Below the pieces are notes generated by a model. It made no database searches. It saw nothing but the letters and a program-made list of their open reading frames with translations, and had not been told where the DNA came from. The position numbers were made by a program, and so were the translations under genes. 64,000 nucleotides of DNA from Stratiolaelaps scimitus. Its lineage: Eukaryota > Arthropoda > Arachnida > Mesostigmata > Laelapidae. Below, piece after piece: positions 36,439 through 47,800 of the stretch (within the stretch, counting starts at the first letter, position 1; each line of letters starts with the position of its first letter). The stretch spans positions 16,777,501 to 16,841,500 of the forward strand of contig JABWDB010000002.1 of assembly GCA_019614645.1 (NCBI GenBank). The letters are read 5' to 3'.

Positions 36439-37793
36439 AAATGACTTTGTGATATATGTATTATTTCACAACTTCACAAATTTCCCCACAGAGCAACTTC
36501 ATATAGTATATTCCAAAAAGATAAAATATAGATAGATACAATAAAGGCTATGGCGAAAGTTCAGTTCCGCGCTCACTTCGGGTCAATCATGCGCCATCCA
36601 TGATTTTGTCCTGGAAGCGTCCGTGGTTGCCATCCGCCACAGCTCCGCCCCTTAGTTAAAGATGGCAGAATGGTCGACTACAGGGTCCAGAGGCCTCGTC
36701 TCATCGTGTGTATCGTGTGGTTAATACGCGCTTTCGTTTTGACCTTAATCGTCAAGCTGGTCTTTCATCACTTGCCTGAGCCATTGTGAGCCTTAGGGAC
36801 GGGACGTGCGACCACGATATAACTGTTCAAGTAGCAAGGCCCTACCAGCGCTAACCCTAGCTCCGACACTACGCGATACTGCCCTACAATGGCAGACACA
36901 CAAAATTATGGGACCCCGGGGATCCGTTTGGTAAGAGGGAAGGTACGGTATTCCGATGGTGGGCACTGGGTAGCAACTGCTTCACGAGAAGCAATGCCTA
37001 ATTTGACCTAGCGGACCTGTTTATTTTTCCTCCTACTTTAATTATGTGCGAGACAGTTACTGCTACTAAGGAATTGTAACGAACGAAGTTGCAGAAAGCG
37101 ACAGCGACCCAGCGAGAGGTGGATTATGATGCACGGTATGGTGTCAAAGGACAGCACCCACGCGACTAAATTTTACATAAACACATTACCGTGTTTACGC
37201 GCTCGTTTCGTATGAGTAATCGTGCTCCTTCTGCAACTCACAGTTAATCAGTTTGATTAAGTTTCAGTCGCACCGTACGCACATTACTGTAGAATAACGT
37301 GTATGCATACCGAAACGATGTTCAAACCCGACATCTTCTAAGGAGGAGAGCGTTCCGAGCGCACCTCAAGACCAGGATCGGAGGTATGAACCTACACCCG
37401 ACCATGAAGCGACGCCGCCACTCTGGTGATGCAGGATGCTCAGTATGATTACTATAGTCGCCTGGTGCTGGTTTGCGACAACTGCCAACACAAATTAGGA
37501 TTATATTTATAGTGGGAGATTTAGAAAACGTCAAGCGCCTTTCGCCGGTCAGCCTTGGTCCGATTTAGCCGCTGCCCAATGCTCCAGTTTGCAGTTCCCA
37601 GGGGAAGTCCAGTTTCCTCGTGTTCGAGCTAAGCTTCCGCAGGTAGCGATGCGGCTGCCGTTCGGCCAGTGGTAGTGTATGGTGACGTGAAAGTTTTATG
37701 AGACCGACGCGTGCCAGCAAGAGATGGGATGGGCAGCGTGTGAATAGTTAATGGCGCGGGCAGATCCTAGTCATGTCGGTGTTGGATTGCCGA

Positions 37794-38150
37794 CTACTGT
37801 GATATTCCAACGGTAGATGACAGATACCGAGACAAGTAAGAATAGGCGAGAATTTGGTGACCCCTGACCCTGTCGAACTCACGCGAACACCGGAGGAAAG
37901 CCTGAGCAGACAGGTTGAGCCGCTCGAACAAGTTGAGGTGCGTTCTTTGCCAAGCAAAGCTGGCGGCGAAAAACGATAACCCAAAGACCAGTTTTACTGG
38001 TTGATGGATACCTGAGTAAGCCGGGAATTTGAACTCTGCCGAATCCTTGGCAATCCTCAAGCCGGTAGGAGAAATATGCGATTTTATCTTCCGTTAGCGG
38101 ATCATCCTTCTTCAGCAGGAGGACTGACAGGAGTGACAGGCTTGACAGTT
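37794..38150 (-). mobile_element. Probable Ty3/gypsy-type reverse transcriptase relic
   Basis: On the minus strand, a frame from about 38090 to 37794 contains AEFKFPA and then SGIHQPVKLVFGLS followed by A..F.WQRT. This matches, nearly residue for residue, the gypsy-family block TAFxTPxxGLxQxxRLPFGLSxAPxxFQRT. A neighbouring frame upstream on the same strand has VLLLKKDDPL, resembling the family's VxKKDG block. That frame also has a GRVQIP string near the position of the family's QIP. The YxDD catalytic motif, protease, RNase H and integrase were not found, and two frames are needed, so this is an old, inactive fragment. LTRs were not identified. The assignment rests on one good block and a weaker one, so chance is possible. 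Confidence 0.38.
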
Positions 38151-41100
38151 CCCTTCAGCAAGAGGACTGATCATGCCTGATAAAAGGTGAGGCAAATATA
38201 TATGCGCCTTGTTGGTTGGCAATGGCCTTAAGCCACAATTATGGTCTTGTCCGCTAGCTACATGACATTGGTTAGTATTGTTGTGGTCTAAACTACTGTG
38301 CAGTTTGCTTGTGTCAACCGTGAAGCAATTGCGAGCAGGCGCGCACGCCACATTTACCATCGTTGAGAACAGCAAGCAGAATGTCTTGCTTTCGGTACTA
38401 ACCGAATGGACTATAGTTGGCAACGGGCCCCCAGCCCATCTTCCATCAGACACTTCTTGGCCGTATGACATTACGAGGAAAAATGTCGGGAGGAACAAAT
38501 CCACACTTCCTTGAGGCAAGGGTGTGGAGCCTGTGTTGAACCTGCGAACCGAGACATGTACGCTCTACTTATCCGAGCTGAGTCCTTATGGCACAGCTTG
38601 GACAAATATGTCTCCTGATGCGTCTCCTGAACTGCGCGTAACGAACTAGCCGGCCGTTCCTCCATTTGTAAATGACTTCTCCACCCTTATTTCTACGGAA
38701 GAAAGGGTATGGGCAGTACGAGCCTTCTAACGCTGCGCTGGGAGTTCCACTCCCAGTTACCTAGCAGGTTTCAGTGTTGTTATGAGAGGTCACACGGCCG
38801 ACAGCTGACCACGAATGCTGAAAAAGCTACGCGTTATCACCATGCGCTTTAGGCGTTCTCGTCCCGTTTTTCCCGATTCAGCGACAATAATTTGCATTCA
38901 TTGTCCGACGATCCTATCTAGGCCACCCGCGCCTGTCGCCTTATACTCGGTCCTGCAGAATAGTACTGCTAAACAGCATTATCACTCTCGCCCAGTCGTG
39001 CGACGACCAGTCAGTAACTTTGGGGATTTGTTTGTCTGCATAAACCCTAGCTTCCTGCCTCAAAGGCCTACCAGAGGTCGATGGTGGATGACCTGGTATT
39101 TTCAGGCCTATCCATGCATAAACACATGACAATTTTGGCTCGCTGAAGCAGAAAGACGCAATGCTTTGTTACATAGGAATATAGCACTCACAAGTAGCCA
39201 CCTCGGATACGGTATTTCAGCTTATGCACCAATAGGAGGTTTTGTAGTTCCCACACGTTGCAGAAAGAGATTTTGCTCTCAGGAGAACGACATTTAACAT
39301 TACAGTTATTGTTTGTAACGTGGGCCTACAGTTACAATTCCTTTTTTAGTTCGCTTTGTGACAGGTAAAGTCTATTCAACTCAGGCAAATTAAACGCTCA
39401 TTGCTCACAATCATTCAAATCCAAGATGACCTTGTCTGCAAAAAAAGATGCGAACAAACACTGAGTCCACGTTGTCGCTCCACCTAAACGGGACCTACCC
39501 GAATCGCTACTCCGAGCACTTAGACCGCGCCGACTTCGACGATATTCTGTTCCGCTCACCTCGATAAATCATATCACGTTCAACTATTGCGGTAATACAT
39601 TTGTCATATGTTGTAGGCCGGAAAAGACTCCCTGTTCCCGGTTCCTTGTCTTCACCAAGTGAATGGTGCATTTCGTGCGCTGAATTAGCATCTTCTACTT
39701 TTAGGCTGAGCCTGATGATCGAGTGAGCAGCAGCAGTTCGTTTACGTGGTCCAATTAATTAGCTACTCGGTTCTATCTAAACTAGCCTATTTCTTTATCT
39801 ACCTACCGTCGGCGCATGGAGAATCACAAAGTAACAAGGAAGCGTTTCTATGATACAAATTGAGCTCCACCTCGCAAAGCGTCCCTTAGACATCTCTCGA
39901 AGCGTTGTTGTGTCCATCCGATTTCCCAATGTCATAGATGGACACACCCTGAAACCCATCTTCATCACAGCCCGTAACTGCTGGCAGATTAACTCAATCC
40001 AAGAGGAGCGACGATCAACGTAAGCGTTTGCCGTTGAGAGATTGGATTGACTAACGGCAAGGGCGCTTGCTACCAAAAGAAAAACAGTTACCTGGCAGCG
40101 AGCGGCCACTCGTGGGATATTGAAATATCGCCCCAGTAGATTTTCGACAGGCAGTTCGGATATTGACAGTCCACCACTGGATATAGAAAGCATTTGGGTG
40201 TACATTGTCAACGAGAGAGGTTGTTCTGCAGAACAATCGCATTGAATTTCTGCGCCCGAATGTTACCAACGTGCTCAGTGTAGAGTCGCGCTTTGCACGT
40301 ATATTTCCACATGGGGGACGGCAACGCAGGTCGATTTCTCAGCGGCGAATGCAGGCAACGACCATTGGTACGACAAGCCAAAAGCTAGACAGATAGTCAG
40401 GTAGAGGTATTAACGGCCCTAGAATTGTAAATAACACCTCCGAAACATTTTGAAGGGAGAGTTTTATATTTTCGCAATTTCTTGCCATATGTGGAACAAA
40501 GAAAAACTCCGAATCCGAAAGGGAAGGTGGAAAGGTTTAATTAAAAATAGGTAATGCCTTCTTCCGAGCCTATATGAAAGTGCGTAAACGTATTTATAAC
40601 TGCACGAACAGGAAATTACACTGCTGCTACTCTGGAAATTAATTCCACGTGCCTTCACACGACGATTTATTCAAAGTAGATACATTACAAAAGATATCAT
40701 TCATGCTCGCGAATCTATGTTATAGGAGACAAATAATACTAATTATATCTACACTGAGACTGCGCTATTTACTGATCGATGCGAGAAAAAATAAAATGAC
40801 TAATTGTACAGGTGTCCGAATAGATATGCAGAAAATTAATATTAACTTTCAGTCGGCTCTTCGAGCTCCGGTGAGTAGCTCCGGCCATTAATCGCATCTA
40901 ACACTAACGCGAACATCGTGCCAATTTATCATTCGTTGGGCGCCTCAGATACGACCGCGGGTGCCCGCTAATCTGAAGGTAGCATTTGAAGCTTCACATC
41001 AAGGAGTATACCACTCGAACATATATCAGGCCTTTCACAATATACACGAATGAAATAGCGTTCTCCAAAAGCACCTATATGAATGGTAATAGGGTCTAGT
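38150..41100. other. Gene-poor stretch
   Basis: A 135-codon minus frame (38112-38519) lies upstream of the RT-like relic on the same strand, but no gag or protease motif was seen in it. A 63-codon plus frame (40205-40396) and a donor-like GTGAGT at 40871 are present. The 39795-40211 minus frame is listed separately. Confidence 0.4.
39795..40205 (-). CDS. Unrecognised 136-codon ATG frame, minus strand
   Basis: An ATG at 40205 (minus) opens a frame ending at 39795. It contains one hydrophobic segment at about residues 42-56 (VTVFLLVASALAVSQS), then a mixed region with several Cys. The hydrophobic part would suit a signal-anchor, but about 40 residues precede it. A donor-like ACG|GTAGGT lies just before the stop, so this could be an exon end. 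There is no family match. Confidence 0.18.
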   Translation of the reverse strand: MYTQMLSISSGGLSISELPVENLLGRYFNIPRVAARCQVTVFLLVASALAVSQSNLSTANAYVDRRSSWIELICQQLRAVMKMGFRVCPSMTLGNRMDTTTLREMSKGRFARWSSICIIETLPCYFVILHAPTVGR

Positions 41101-41104
41101 AAAA

Positions 41105-41332
41105 GTTCATAGACATAAAAATGACTTTGTACATGGTCGGATCCTGGATAAGCATCGTTTTTGACATACGAGAGACAAATATAAATTTAGAGTGGTAACG
41201 TCCCCCTTGACCGTATACATGTTTACGGTCAAGGGAAACGTCACCACTCTAATTTTTGTTTGTATATCGTATGTCAAAACGATGTTTATCCAGGATGCGA
41301 CCATATATAAAGTCATTTTTATGTCTATGAAC
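41105..41332. repeat. 228-bp near-perfect inverted repeat (long hairpin)
   Basis: The two arms (41105-41219 and 41220-41332) are reverse complements with about eleven mismatches and two single-base indels. They meet with no spacer at the central CATG. The outer ends are the best matched: the first 24 bases, starting gttcatagacataaaa, are perfect. There is no clear target-site duplication and no coding motif. A transcript of either strand would form a long hairpin. It could be a palindromic MITE or foldback element, or a hairpin-RNA locus feeding endo-siRNAs. Confidence 0.93.
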
Positions 41333-41519
41333 CATTGTCTCTGTTGTCAGCTTTCGAACAATGGTCTTGCCCATTGCAGCTGTCAAGGTCGTTTGTCTAG
41401 TTCACTTTCAGGAAAGTCGCCAATATAATGGCAACAATGACAACAAACGAATCACTTATTTTGGACGTCTCTCGGCTGTCGGCCTAGTGGACGAAGTCCT
41501 AGTACTAGTCAAGCACCGA

Positions 41520-42860
41520 AGTAACTGGAGCTATCTATATATCCCTTCTCCTCCGCCCCCTCTCGTTGCTAAACGTCGCCAAGCCAGACCGTGCAGGCAC
41601 ATGTGCAACGTGCATGCACGTTTAATGTGTAACACGTTGGGCGCACAACGTGCATTGATGACCTGCTGCCCCTGACCTCCCCATCGGACCTCGACACCCT
41701 ACTACCGCGTCCCATCAGCATCCCACAGTGCTGCTGCTATTGTTTTTATTGCTGTTACGGCTGCTGTTGTTTTCAAGACGATTCTGCTCGACGCTGAAGA
41801 CAGCTGGAACGATGGGGCCCGCGAATACTAAGAGTCGCTCCGCGCCCTTTCTCTCTATCTCTCTCTCTTTCTGTGTGTGTATATATATATATATAGGAAA
41901 GAGTAGTTTTGCCTCGGTCTTAAAGGAGCAACTTGGCGGTGAAGCGAGCGGAGGAACGAAGTGAAGACGATGAAAAAGAACAAAGGAGTCACCTTACTGC
42001 CCTCCACGCTGCACGCCCTCTTCGGATAGTTGTATGCTCGGCCAGAGACGCGGGATGTAAGTCTCTCGCTGGCTTCTGTTCCCTACTTCTTAGCATCTCC
42101 GTAAACGCCCCTTCCTCGCCCCTGACATAAAATAGAGACGAACGCGCTACTGCTGGAGATAGAGAGAGAGATGGACGGAAAGAGAGTACGCTTGAGGGTT
42201 TGACAGGAAAGGTTTGTGAGCCAAAAAAAGCCCATAGGCTTATACGTGAAACAGAAGTTTCGGACGCAGGCGAAGAGGACCACACTCTCCTCTACGATCC
42301 TTGTAGGTCCATACAGGATGGATGCCTTCCGATGGCTATCGGCTTCCAACTCCGACGATGTCATGGAGCTGCCGAAGTAGCGCCAGATATGAGCGCCATC
42401 TAACCCGCCTGCCAGCCCATAACCTATTGCGTGGTACGTGGGCCGGGCACATGGCGATGGCAGTGCTGGCGAGTTCAGGTCATAAAAATGCGGCCAGGAA
42501 GGATGTAACGCTTGCACAGCCCTACGCCATAATGGTGATCAAGGTTGAGGCGGCGTGTATGTTCATTGTGGGTACCAGTGGTCCGTGTGGCAGATGAGGT
42601 TCCCCTAGCAGCGTTCGAAGGGAAAACTCTTGAATACTAGTGGCGTTGCGGTTGGTTTGGTGGCTGCTCGGTGGCCTGTCGACGGTAGGAAGGGGAATCA
42701 TGGCTGGGCGTCGGCTAATGGTCGGTGAATTTCCGTCTTTATGACAGTGCCGACAAGACCGCACATGTTTTTCTCCGCACACGCAGACACACATATACCT
42801 TTGCACTTTTACGCTTCATCAGTAACGGCCCGCGTGAATAGATCCACGGTGTTAGCAACC
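41520..42860. other. GC-rich block with CT, TG and TA tracts
   Basis: It contains TGC/TGT trinucleotide runs at 41725-41770, a compound CT-TG-TA microsatellite at 41851-41895 and GA-rich DNA at 42150-42170. Frames are open on both strands (minus 42083-42517, 144 codons) without a domain. It resembles the other blocks. Confidence 0.3.
41851..41895 (+). repeat. Compound (CT)n(TG)n(TA)n microsatellite
   Basis: Three adjacent dinucleotide tracts in direct succession. Confidence 0.9.
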
Positions 42861-42897
42861 GAACGAAAACGCACGGGCGATTCGCGCCCGGTGGAAA

Positions 42898-42931
42898 CAT
42901 ATATATGTATAGATATATATATATATATATA
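42898..42931. repeat. (TA)n microsatellite
   Basis: TA repeats with gta and ga interruptions, followed by aaagaaagaa. Confidence 0.9.
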
Positions 42932-44078
42932 AAGAAAGAAAAGTAGAGCAGCAGGATGACTGCGCAAAGTTGCTGCGGTGATTTTGCAAATACCCTTAAC
43001 TATCCACTGGGATCAGCAGTCACGGGGGATGTTCAATGCTGACATTCTTGTCGAGACATAATGTTTGGTGCGCAGTTATGTACAGGCAGCTGATGTCTGT
43101 TATGGGGCAACTGCTAATGACTTGATTGATTTAGTCGGGAGTTTAAATTGAATCATCAATGTCTAAAAGACGCATCCCGCTATCAACGTTAAGTGCTATA
43201 ATTCAATCGCAATTCTTTGCATAGGTAACCATAGTCGTTTTATACATCGTTGTGATAATGGTATCTTTATAATCTCTTGTTGAGTGTACGTAATAATCTA
43301 TTTTGTCACCAATTCGGTTGATAATACGTGATCCAATGGTATAAAATATATTATGACAGAATTTAAAACTACCAGCTACCTTTATCTTCTGTTCTTTGCA
43401 AAGAGGCCCCATGGGACATGCTGATACATGTCACATAAAGTTATGATGACCACCTATAACGGCTTCATAGGTACCTGCCTGTCGATGAATGGAGGCATGG
43501 ATGGACTCGAAACCGTGATCGCAGTAGCGAAGATTCTCAGAACGTATTTACTCTCGAATCTATAATATACTAGTAATCATACCTACCAATATGTTTGTCT
43601 CATCTCAGCTGTTCATATTACATTATCAGTAATATTATAGTTAATGCCAATTAATTAGTTGATATCATTTTGTACACGTGCATTGTACCCGCCTAACTCA
43701 GGACATTGTCGAGATATGCCATCTCTCCGCCACGAGTGTGCAGGGGGAGTTATTCGAAATGATTATTGTCCTCAGCCGACGCATTGTGCAAGTGTCATAT
43801 GGTATCAATCGACCCACCCGCGTCCGTCCTGCAGCGGTGCTAATGGATGTATCTGTATATTCGCATAACGATCAGTTCTACAGATTCAACCCAACCAGTT
43901 CTCTGCGAGGCTGAGAAAGCATCCACTATGCGCGGGCGAGCCTAATGGCTGGCATTCATCCCCTCATTCGATCGAGTCACATGGACCTCACTTCAAAGAT
44001 GATTGACGACCCCGCAGACGTCGCCGGAGAAGGCAATACCTAATGGCACGACGGTGTGACGAAAAAGAAACCATTATT

Positions 44079-44102
44079 GACTCAGTCATTGATTCAGTCA
44101 TT
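44079..44102 (+). repeat. Tandem 12-bp duplication
   Basis: GACTCAGTCATT is directly followed by GATTCAGTCATT, one base different. Each unit contains an AP-1/GCN4-like TCAGTCA/TGACTCA core. Confidence 0.8.
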
Positions 44103-45862
44103 CATTGGATTGGAAACGTGTGATAATATTGTATAACATGATATCGGTCTACTACAACGGTTATTATTGTCGTAATATTGCCGTGTTGATTAGCAAATGA
44201 GTCTATCAGATATCGTATTCTTGTCGAACTGCCTGCACAGGCTCGCCTGTTGTTACTGCAATAATTCAGTGAGATATCTTGTTAGGATCTGCGGACGACG
44301 GTTTTCAATGGTCACGGCTACTATTCGTAGGAACCTCTCTCTCTCCCCTACGAATATATTGATTTCGAATTCATTTCGGATGAACTGTCTCAATGAAACC
44401 TGTAACAGATTTCGTGTAATTATTCTAATTAGAGGCCAATAATCGTGAGCTGCGTGATCGAACTCGGCAGATAATGTTATCTTGACAATATAATATTGCC
44501 AATATATGTCGGTCAGCCACTGATCTTCCACGAAATAATGGGAAGCACTAGTTCTATGAAGCGACTGCAAGCCACCCCAAATGCATACGCCAGGATAGCA
44601 AGAATGTCACCAGTCATAGGATGCCTGAGCCACACAATATACTAATAAATACCTTTAATCTCACACGTATGATATTATTATTAATCCCCATGAACACGAC
44701 GACCGCGTAATGTCATATTTGTGTTGGTATCGATAAGGCGGCTTGGCATAACTGCGACAAATAAAACGTTGATCCAATGCATTTTTCAAAACAAAAAAAT
44801 ATCGAACTCTTATCAAATCTGCTGTGCCCCTGTGGCATGCATCTACGTAAAGGTCACGTTATCAGCACTCAGCAACCTCCTCATTCAACCGATTCGCTTG
44901 GGCTTTCCGCTTTCCATGCATGTACACTTTTTTTCAAATATATTAGACACTTATAACAAACAACTGCCGTTCGAGTATGACGCATTACCTGAAGGCAGAT
45001 TAGGTCGTCGACGACCTTCAACAACAGTAGCAGTGTTCGTTCAACCGACAACATCGGGGTCGTCAGGGAGACCTCGATGAGGTGAAGGCCACCGACATCA
45101 TCATTCCACGATACATGTTATAGACTAGGGGTCCCAGTGTTCCCATCCGAGCCTTAGCACCCCCACCAACAATCCCCCCTGGCCCGTAGTCTCGTCTGCT
45201 GCCATTTTCTATTCTACTCAGTAAGGAAAAAGAGGTCGACCGACAGGCGATTCTTTGACATGCCGTCAGGTCTGGCTGACGAGGCCTGGTGGCCACTAGT
45301 GATCATATCTTTACTCGGACCGAGGAAAAGTACAACAGAGGACCCTAGCCTCTACCACAATAGTGAATCATTGTGCTATTTGGCCCGAACCAATGTAGCA
45401 CTTGATTGGCAATGTATGTATGCAACCATCTGTGACGGGGCAGCAGAATATAGAATAGATTCAAGCTCCCTTATTAAACCTTCTCTTAATAACCTCGGCG
45501 AGCATCATACGTTCGCGATAGTTCGAGCACCTTTTAATAAGTTCTGTTAGAATTCTTCGAGTGCCCCAACCGACAATGGCACATTCCGTTATACGTGCGT
45601 GTATTGAACGTGCGTGTGGAAACATTCGGCCAATGAAACATTAACCCTGTCGCGGGTAGCCCTGATTATTGACGTTACGATATTCACGTTACTATTGACT
45701 TTGTTGGAAAATCTTCCAAGGCTCACACCTCATGACCTAGTACCAACTGTTCTTTGGATCCATTTTGACCAGCCACAATGGAACAGCTAAGACCCAATGA
45801 CACACTTTTAATGAAAAACCTTTTTGTAGTTTAACAGTATTCGATCGGGGGGTTTCGAGAGA

Positions 45863-45877
45863 TTTTTTTTTTTTTTT
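45863..45877 (+). repeat. Poly-T run
   Basis: About fifteen T residues in a row. Confidence 0.9.
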
Positions 45878-46689
45878 ATAAAAGTGATACATTTCGCCTG
45901 TGCAATCGAACACGCATATATCTGCTTGAAATAATAACAATAATTTCAATCTCCGACAAAAACTGACCTGAATTGACTTATGTGCTTTCTGAGGGATAAA
46001 ATAGCTACGATCCCAGATCCTCCCTTTGTTTCACCTGCTTCCAAATACTGCGGGAAATCAAAGTACCACTATATCGGTCACCCTTGTGAAGTTAACCATG
46101 GTGCGAGTGTGAGCCGCGAACGTGTTATCAAAGCAACACGGTCAATATTATGATCCATAGCCCACCATATGCATTAGCCATTCATAACCCTGGCTTGTTG
46201 GAACTCGCAGGATAAAAACGACACGTCCCGGCATAGAGAACTATGTATATGTCCAGGAAGGACAAAGCAGTCTCGCCTTCAAGGCGAGCCAGTGACCAAA
46301 TACCGCGGATGAGCGACCGGGCGAGCCCCGGCCCCCGACTCTATTGGGTTAATGAACAATTAAACGTGCGGGAATTATATACATGTTATATACCAATGTG
46401 TTTTATTTATACAAATTTATCCCGAATCGAAGTGGCTTGTTTGGACGATGCCTTTCTCCCTTTCGTTCTGTTTAGGATAGTTCGACTGCACCGTTATTAC
46501 TAAGCGAGCTCGCAGATTGCTTGGAAAAAATTGAATCGAAAACAGAGCTCCGATTTGTGTTTCAAAAAAAACGAACGAGCAGCCCACCTCACTTCTTTCT
46601 ATACAAGCGAGGTTGCACAGTATTGCCCACTCACGGCGACAAAAGGACAAATAACTTCAGAGCATTTCGCCTGCATGAGTGTGAGCTAT

Positions 46690-47560
46690 GGATTTCATAA
46701 ATTGTACGGCGCCGGGGTTGCTTCTGCCGCAGCTGCCGGCCACGTGCTACATAATAATCTTATTATAATAACGCTGCGTACAACAGTCAGTTGCCTCATC
46801 CAGCCTGGAGGAGGTACACTTATCCTCCACGAACGTGTCCTGCTGCACATATATATATATATATATATATGTATCGGCATTATAAAGTAGGGTGTATTCT
46901 GCAACAAGCCCCGGACGTGCGGTGCTATGGCTGCCGCTGCCGCTGTGTTTGCGGTGTGCTAGTAGTTTCTGGTGGTGCAGCAGGTAGTCGCCACAGTTCT
47001 ACCCCGCCTCCTCCAAACGAATTGTGTGCTGTTGCAGATGCGGCGTCCGTTCTACGCTAGTCAGCGATGTATGCTATGGCGCTATGGTAATAATAGTTGT
47101 GATGGTGGCAGCAGTTGTAGTGTGCGACCCGTAGTCGAAGTAGTACCAGCAGAAGCAGCAGCATTGTTAGCGAAGATTGCTTCTTTGCTTCTGAGCAGTT
47201 GTTGCCGCCGTTGTTGTTGCTGCTGGCGGTGGCGGCTGCTGCTGTTGCTGTGGCGCGTACCGGTGCCGCTACTATACATTGAGGTAAGTGAAGACATGGG
47301 TCTCTAGTTGGCATTGTTGTAGGTACACCTATTGTTGTCCAAGCACACCCGATCTCTCACTCTCTCTCGCCCTCGATCTCTCCAAGTTGTGTCTCCAGTT
47401 CGCTCTCTCGCTCGCTCGCTGGACCAACTCTCTAGTCGCAGATGTTGTTGTTGCTGCTTCCGAATGTTGGTTGAAGTTGGCGGGACGAGTCCGCCGGCGG
47501 CGAGCAACGGCAGAGCGGAAAGAACAAGGAAATACAGGGTCATTGGGGTTCTATGCAATA
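46690..47560. other. GC-rich block ending in a consensus 5' splice site
   Basis: The block is rich in TGC/TTG/GCA trinucleotides and contains GAG|GTAAGT at 47283/47284, the best 5' splice-site match in the window. CT-rich DNA and further TTG runs follow. Frames are open on both strands (plus 46972-47307 is Leu/Cys-rich; minus 47057-47314 is Ala/Asn-rich) because of the repeats. A non-coding or N-terminal first exon on the plus strand is plausible. Confidence 0.32.
46848..46870. repeat. (TA)n microsatellite
   Basis: About eleven tandem TA units. Confidence 0.95.
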
Positions 47561-47768
47561 ATACGAATAATAATAATGTTCGTGATTATATTTTATAATA
47601 TGTATTATCGTGTACACTGTCGGTCTACTGAAAAAGCGAAATGTCGAAGTGGAAAGATATTTGTGGAGAGTCGAAATTGGGAAAACGCATTTGTTTCGTT
47701 AAAGGATGCACTTTACATTACTGAGCATATCCTGATACGAAACACAATCCAAGAGGTTAACTATCATA

Positions 47769-47800
<32 letters not shown>

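Larger units (their letters stand above)
32560..37793. other. Long gene-poor stretch
   Basis: No recognised gene. It contains a perfect 16-bp palindrome at 35676-35691 and short direct repeats at 36385-36438. Weak frames include plus 32830-33108, minus 34697-34942 and plus 36837-37010. The opposite strands are often open as well, so I do not call these. Confidence 0.45.
42932..46690. other. Gene-poor stretch
   Basis: No recognised gene. A 12-bp tandem duplication lies at 44079-44102 and a T run at 45863-45877. A possible plus exon end (CGATGAG|GTGAAG at about 45081) follows an Arg/Ser/Thr-rich frame, and the opposite strand is also open there (45063-45296). Confidence 0.45.

Noticed and set aside
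36837..37010. Plus frame of about 57 codons around the ATG at 36890
   Set aside because: The residues look plausible, but there is no motif, splice border or family.
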